Positions 57,924-64,000 of a stretch of DNA of 64,000 nucleotides are shown here, in pieces. Source of the stretch: Agaricus subrufescens (taxonomy: Eukaryota > Basidiomycota > Agaricomycetes > Agaricales > Agaricaceae); the NCBI GenBank assembly GCA_029945375.1, contig CM057066.1:1674001-1738000 (forward strand), in the 5' to 3' direction. Position numbers and translations under genes: made by a program. The notes under the pieces were generated by a model. It worked only from the letters and a program-made list of their open reading frames with translations. It was not told the DNA's origin and did not search any database. The number at the start of each line of letters is the position of its first letter. Position 1 is the stretch's first letter.

Positions 57924-60711
57924 AGCTGGCGAAGGGGATAGCGCAGAAAGAGTGTCTGATGCCGAGGGGGATGCAGAGGACGCAGCGGAGAAAGAGACAC
58001 GCGAAATGAAGGTTTATAAGAAGACATGGCTGTCGGGTGAGGGCATCATATGGCCAGAGGCTGACCACTCGCGCGCAAACAGTCCCAAGCAGATCTCGTC
58101 CCTATCCCCATCCGTCTCAATAGCCCTCCCTGACTCCCCGGACACCGCCTACGTAACTCCCTTCCACCAGCCATTCAGCCCCGAACAACGCTTCCGACTG
58201 CCCCCTGCCCCTGGCTCGCAGACGCGCCCCAGTCGCGGCGGACGCAGCCTGTCGTCTGATTCGTTGTTGCCTTAATCGGCTGGATCTGTTGATTCCATTC
58301 CCACGTATACAAGAGTCCTTAGCTGTCTACCTGCCGCCTCTCGTACATCCTGTCGCTGCAATGGCCGCCGGCCTCTGTATTTTTTGATTTGCTCCAAGTT
58401 CACTCCCATTCCGCTCCACCGCTCTTCTGATTACGTGTCTCCATGTGCCACAGACTCGTCATAATCATATCTCCCGACCTTTCACCGGACCGGTGACCGT
58501 TTACGCTTATTCGCTTCACCATCCCGATCTTTGTGCTATGTTCATATCCGTCGTAGCCAGTTACCCTTTTGCTACGCCAGTCAAGAACGAACACTAGCCA
58601 CCCTTCTCAACACAAAGTCTAAATTTAAGTACCGCTAACGTACAGGCACTAGAAGCGCCCAAAGCTCAGAATTGATCGCCCCACTTCATTATCAACGAGG
58701 TCCATTTGCACGATCAGTGCGCCAATTACAATATTGCGACCGCCACTAGCGGTAATGAGTCCACACACAAATATGGAGATCGAATGAAAGAGGAACTGAT
58801 AACATCGCTAGGGCACGTAAAAAAAAAGGCTTTAACTCGGCCGCCTAGCACCCTTTTAGGCTGAGATCCCGAAGAGCGCTCAGCCGAAGATCAGAACGTG
58901 AAACAGGACTGGCCGGTCAATGTGGCCAATAAATCGTCTACACGAAGTACTCTGGGAACGAAACATGCTTCTAAACCTGACAGTCACTTTAGAGGGTGGA
59001 TAGGGTGGATAGGGTGAACATGTCATTTTTTCTTTTCAATACCGACTATTCAACTCCTATGGTCAGGGATACATCGACGGCGGCGGTATTAGTTTGATGT
59101 TCACGTTAATCAATACTTCCGTCAGATTCATAAAACGCCACTGTTCGTTACATATATCACCCACCTCATACACAATGAATCCTCCCTGAAATGTAATTGA
59201 GACAGGGAAAAATACATTTCTAAGCGAGCACGGAACTTATCTTTCACTCCCATAATGTATCCTCCGATAAGGGACACAATGTCACCGCAACAAGGCATCT
59301 CGGACAACGCTTACGAGGGCGTGTTACGCTGGAATATCTCTTTTACGGGGTTAAACATAAGATAAAAATACTACATACTATTATCCGGGGTCTTGCTATT
59401 TCAAATACAATTCTTATAGCCCCCTTTGGAATTAAAGGCTTCTGATCGGCGATCGCCCAGGGTCACCTGCACCCGTTCGTTGCAACCGTGAGAACCTTTC
59501 AAAAGATAGAGTATGTAAGTACTAAGCACCCATTAGTATGTTACTCCAAAGTCTATGCTTTTCTTACCAATGACAAGCCGAGGTCCGAACCGTACAACAA
59601 ATTATGTGGTACAATTCAGGATACCTACTTCGAGGCGTATCCGCCCTTCATCGTGTTCTAAACGCAAAGCATAATTCTGAACGTGACAGGCTGAAGGATC
59701 AAAAATAACATCCATACCATTCCTTGACGATAGCTGTCTTGATTAAAAAAAAAAAAAGACGATAATTGTCTTCAACTTCAGTGCGAAGGTACCTCTCTCA
59801 ACAACCCGCGCAATCGGCAAGTATGTGCTCATAAAGATCATGCTCAAGATCTCCATCACATGGGAATGCCAAGGAGATTAAAACCTTATAACCATTCAGG
59901 AGGTTTTCACGAGTACCCACACGTACCCATGCTTCTATACTCCTGGGACCTGAGGCACAGCACACTCCCTGAAAGTCCGATTATGTATATACAGCTGCTA
60001 TACACGGTCTTCTACGCCGGCGCCAGTCTTCCAAGACCTTATGGATAACTCACTCACCGCCGATATCTGCACTTAACATTTCAAGTTGTTGTTCAAATAG
60101 ATGCGACAAGGGGTGCGATACCAGTTTACCTAAAGTTATAATCAATTTGTTTTGAGAAATCTCCGAGTCGGGTGGACACTGGAACGGAAGGTTATTCAGA
60201 ATATATATAAACTAAATACATAATAATCATTTTTCCCCAGTTGTTCCTGAGACTCTCAATGATAGCCGCGTTTTTTTGGTTTATGTTTTTGATATTTCCG
60301 TTATCCTTTTCCCCAGATTTTGGGGGTGCATTTAGTAGCATAGGTAGGTCCTACGACTCGTAAAGCCCTCGTTAAGTATTACATTCATCATAAATTATCG
60401 ACAGTATGTATGTCAAAAGTCGAGAAATTGAAAAATCAAAAATAAACAAATGGAGAAATTAAATGTCCATTACACAAGAAACAGCGCGCAGAAAGACAGT
60501 TGTCACTTGACTCTCTGTTCCTGAGACAAAGGGGGAAAAAAAATCTCGACTAGAATAGTTAGGGCAGGGCTACAAACAGTAAATTATATACAACGTTCAA
60601 TGCTAAAGTCTAATCAAATTGCAGTGAATAATATAAGTGTCCAGTATAAACTGTGAAGTGCCACATGCAAGCCCCTCGACTTCGTTATGTCAGGTATTTG
60701 AAATATGATTC
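57924..60711. other. Intergenic region
   Basis: About 2.8 kb with no supported gene. The plus-strand open frame at 57952-58275 starts only 28 bases from the transporter ATG and lies in its promoter. A short tandem GGGTGGATA repeat is at 58993-59016. The rest is AT-rich and featureless to my eye. Confidence 0.45.
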
Positions 60712-62799
60712 TCATAACGAGAATGACATAGAGTTCCTATCTGGGGACATGACACGCGCATATTCAAGCATGAGGCTAGCATAAATATCCAATCAGAAAA
60801 CATGATAAACACAATCGCATTCAAATAACGTGAAACATACCGGAATGCATACGCAGTCATATCCTCTTTTCTCCAAAATTCCTTTACCCATTCACGTCCC
60901 CCATGCGCTATCTCTCGAGCTAGCTCGTGATGCGAACCTTCTCCATATAAATCGCCCCGGAAAAACAACAGCGTATCATGCAAGTCTGAGAGGTCAACTT
61001 TTACGGGAATATAATGGAGCCAAGGCTGAATGCGATCTTGAAACCTAGTTTTCCGTGGTCAGCTTTCCGCTCTGATGTGAGTAAGCACGAAAACGGCACC
61101 ATTCAGGATATATCGTAGCTTTGAAGATTAGAGCCTTCGAAAGCATGAGCCTCTGGAATCGACTAGACCACCCATTTCCATCAATCTAATCTTGTCAGTA
61201 AATCCTATCGCAAGAATACCAACAACTACGACTCACATCAAGGACATACTTAAACACCGACGCCCCACGCGTATCTTGGAATTTCCGCCAGTCATACATA
61301 TCCCTCATCTCTCTACAATATTCGTCCGGACATTGTATAGGATCCCCCACAAAAGCAATATCGAATAGCGCCGGGTTGATTTTCGACTTGGGCACATTCT
61401 TCCCTTCTCCAACTGAATCGTCCCTGTTGACGGAAGGAAATAACACATTAACGTCTCCCTCCATATCGTTCGCAAATTGTACCGTTCTCGGTCGCTGAGA
61501 GTCTCTCCATCGGGTCTCCGCCGTTTGCCATATTCCAGTGTTTCTACCTCTCCAGGATAATCGTTCATCAGGCCGGTCATCCCATTCAGGATTATGCTCT
61601 ACCGGGTGAATTTCTTCCACCCACGAGAGAAGACTAGGGATTCGGATATCATAATGCAGAGGTGTAGCACAAAATGCGAACCGTGGAACCATAAATCTGT
61701 CGGGGATAGGTGGAAAATCTCCATAAGCCAGATACTGCCCATGCATATCCAACAACTCCCGATGCAAACAAGGATCCATGGCTCTAAGATGATCATGAAT
61801 AAACGTCTTATTAGTGATCCCATGCCGACTTGGTTTTCGGTGAGAACCATTTTCAGGACATGCCGTCAACCATCCTCGGACTTGTGTTGGCGGTAAATCC
61901 TTTTCCTTCAAATCTAAAGGATCAATTATTCACGCAATACAAATTTCCGAGTACCTGAAACTCACGTTTGTCAGATCTCGCCGCTTCTATAGCCGCTTGT
62001 CTGATGTTATAATCAAAAAAAGCGTACGGATTATCGTGGGGTGACATGACAGCGCGAAACGGTGGAATGTGCTCTTCAACCGGTTTCAGGAGGGGAATAA
62101 TTCCTTGAGAGGCGCGTAGTAAATCCGGGTTTGATAACGAATCGTTCAAAATCGTGATTGGCGCGTTCTCTGCTTTCCCGAAAGTGAAAGATTCCGGCAG
62201 ACCCTCTTGTATAAACTGAAATTTCTGCAGTTCAACAGGATCAAGTCCCCAATACGGCTCGATATCACGCCATATCTGGTCATATTCATCGGGTAGCTGG
62301 ACGTTATGCTCCTGCACATATTCCCACCTAATTAAAAACGCTGTCAGTCAATGACAAGACAAGCCGTTGATCGAATTGATCAAAATAAAATGAAAATTTC
62401 TCACCACTTGTCAAAACCCTTTGGCGGTAAGCGTCTGTACCGTCGTTGATACTCCCACACAGCCTCTTGAAGGTTCGAACTGGCAATGTTTTTCTTGACG
62501 TGCCATTGCCTTGCCGCCCGTGTAATGAGGTCATGAATAGGATGCACATCGGTTGAGCTGACCCCGAGTAGCCCGTCGTCCCGATAGTCATGTAACGTCC
62601 TCAACTTCTCCAATGTGATACTGTCAGGATCTAACAGCTTGAAATCTTCGTCAGAGGGTGGAGGGAAACATGCGGATTTCTCATGAGTTGACTGGCCCTG
62701 ACGCCGGGGTAGCAAAGATTGAGAATAGATGATGCTGAGACCAGTGAATACCAATAGGGAGGTCAATAAAGGAATGACAAGTTTGCGGCTGAGTCCCAT
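60712..62799 (-). CDS. CAP10-domain (GT90) glycosyltransferase, type II membrane protein
   Basis: Golgi-type glycosyltransferase of the CAP10/GT90 family, related to Cryptococcus capsule xylosyltransferases and animal POGLUT. ATG 62797-62799 ([20 protein letters not shown]), with one N-terminal transmembrane segment preceded by basic residues, giving type II topology. Stem: [20 protein letters not shown] and [18 protein letters not shown], the typical N-terminal motif of the family. The middle part has [24 protein letters not shown]-type spacers and [18 protein letters not shown]. The catalytic CAP10 part is [54 protein letters not shown] then [10 protein letters not shown], and [18 protein letters not shown]. 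The last exon, [20 protein letters not shown], stops at 60712. About five introns. Donor and acceptor sugars are not predictable. Confidence 0.92.
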
Positions 62800-63285
62800 C
62801 GCGCATGAAAAAGAGGGGCAAGGGGGAATCACTTGACGCTCATCTTCATGTCCGGTGCTGCTTCTTTAAAGGGGGCTGGATTACAGCGGAGGTTCGTGTC
62901 CAGAGTGTTTGATTTGCCAAGGAATTCTATGCTCATGTTGATTGACGACTACCTTATTTGGTCAGAATTGGGGGAAAACTTCGTTTTGATGAATTGTTCT
63001 TCTCTTGGCTTCTGGCATTTTTATGAAAGATCAAACGCGCCGGCCACGACATTTCCATATTTGGTTAGCGCCAATAGAATAACTCGACATCGTTTGAATA
63101 ATTAGTTACTTAAGTGACAAAATACATGTCAGTTTCAGAGAATGTTCCCTGCGGATATAGGGAATCGGAACCTCGATATGAAAACGAGAGGGCAAGCGCT
63201 GAAAAGCAGACCTACCCTACGTAGTACCAAGCAATACACGGCTCCACTACACGTTTGAAGAAGCGACCCTTAGGCGCGATTAAAC
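62800..63285. other. Intergenic region
   Basis: About 490 bases between the CAP10 start and the GMC oxidoreductase stop; promoter of the CAP10 gene. No gene seen. Confidence 0.5.
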
Positions 63286-64000
63286 TTATGATAGTCCCGG
63301 TGATCCCCAGTCTCCCTTGATAAGATCAGCCGCCCTCTCGGCGATGATATAAACAGGCGCTTGTGTATGTCCAGCGGTAACGAATGGCTGTTACAATGGT
63401 AAACTTCGCGACAAAAATCCTTTGAAGTGGAGTACTCACCATGACGGACGCATCAACAACCCGTAGACCCGAAGCGTCCTTGAGCTTCAGGTCAGGATCA
63501 ACGACACCATGATCAGCGTGTTTAGCAGACATTGCTGCAGTGCCAACAATATGTCCAGAGGGGAAGACACTAGCGCGAATGATTTCTTCAAGCTCGTCGT
63601 CCGTCGTTGCGCTCGCTATTGGACCAGTGATATTCAACACAAAGTCACTCCAGGCAGGAGCCCCGAAAAATCTGCTCGCGCTCTTGAATGACTCCATAAG
63701 CGCCTGCACATCAAATGCGGAATCGAGAATTCCAGGATCAATTAGTGGCATCGCAAGTGGATCAGTGGAGTTGATTTTGACGGAACCCTCTACGATCTGA
63801 ATCAGAACGTTTCCATATTAGTTGCTCTTTCAGCTCACTTGATGCGGGTGAGACTATGCTAGCTCCTACTCCTACGAAATGGCCGGGGATGAAGCTTGTC
63901 ATACCACTCTATGAGGTGCATCAGTAAGCGCCTCATCAGGAAAAGTTTGATCAAGACGCACTCCCATAGCGAGCTCGATATGAGGGGTGTTCTTTCCCGC
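63286..64000 (-). CDS. GMC-family FAD oxidoreductase, C-terminal part (5' end beyond right edge)
   Basis: C-terminal domain of a glucose-methanol-choline oxidoreductase (aryl-alcohol, glucose or related alcohol oxidase/dehydrogenase). Segments from the edge leftward: NTPHIELAMGVRLDQTF, SFIPGHFVGVGASIVSPAS, an intron, IVEGSVKINSTDPLAMPLID, then ASVFPSGHIVGTAAMSA with the first catalytic His of the HxxGTxxM motif. VVDPDLKLKDASGLRVVDAS follows, and after a last intron PFVTAGHTQAPVYIIAERAA with the second catalytic residue (His, as in aryl-alcohol oxidase type). Stop at 63286-63288. The catalytic pair looks intact. The FAD-binding N-terminal two-thirds are outside the window, so the subfamily cannot be fixed. 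Confidence 0.92.

Noticed and set aside
57952..58275. Plus-strand open frame of 107 codons divergent from the acetate transporter
   Set aside because: Starts 28 bases from the transporter ATG, lies in its promoter/5' UTR, and the low-complexity product has no family.

Overview
This is nuclear DNA of a filamentous basidiomycete, most likely an Agaricomycete. The genes carry many short (about 50-70 nt) GT-AG introns, some with a TACTAAC/CTAAT-type branch site. There is one intron-containing nuclear tRNA gene. The content fits a wood- or litter-associated mushroom: copper-radical (glyoxal) oxidases, a GMC oxidoreductase, a CAP10 glycosyltransferase and Agaricomycete-type multi-pass membrane proteins. 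I cannot name a genus. Almost all coordinates are gene spans from ATG to stop including introns; exons are given where I could resolve them.

Layout. 1-4.3 kb: N-terminal half of DNA polymerase epsilon (minus, running off the left edge), then tRNA-Val(AAC) with a 27-nt intron. 4.7-5.7 kb: unrecognised low-complexity protein. 5.8-7.3 kb: mitochondrial release factor 1. 7.7-9.55 kb: SPX-RING ubiquitin ligase (minus). 9.7-11.3 kb: polyQ-tailed multi-pass membrane protein. 12.1-14.1 kb: alternative NADH dehydrogenase (minus). 15.6-16.7 kb: DDR48-like Ser/Asn/Tyr/Gly repeat protein. 17.0-17.5 kb: small secreted protein (minus). 17.8-19.5 kb: eukaryotic LanC-like protein (minus). 20.3-25.9 kb: two tandem membrane-anchored glyoxal oxidases (minus). 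28.2-30.3 kb: secreted histidine acid phosphatase. 30.6-32.1 kb: a second multi-pass membrane protein (minus). 35.8-39.0 kb: Zn2Cys6 transcription factor whose zinc finger is split over three exons.

39.6-52.7 kb is the most distinctive region: five tandem minus-strand genes for class I glutamine-amidotransferase-like enzymes. All keep the Cys-His-Glu triad motifs and a TATA box about 50-60 bp before the ATG. Two neighbouring copies sit in 2.6-kb directly duplicated units that also carry decayed coding sequence. 54.0-55.7 kb: PI-PLC X-domain-like protein (minus). 57.0-57.9 kb: Gpr1/Fun34/YaaH acetate transporter (minus). 60.7-62.8 kb: CAP10 glycosyltransferase (minus). 63.3 kb to the right edge: C-terminus of a GMC oxidoreductase (minus).

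Functional links are modest. The two glyoxal oxidases, and the GMC enzyme if it acts as an oxidase, are extracellular-type oxidases that could supply H2O2 to peroxidases. The SPX-RING protein and the acid phosphatase both suggest phosphate handling but are not adjacent. The amidotransferase array is a local gene-family expansion with no known substrate. No mobile element, CRISPR array or virus was recognised.
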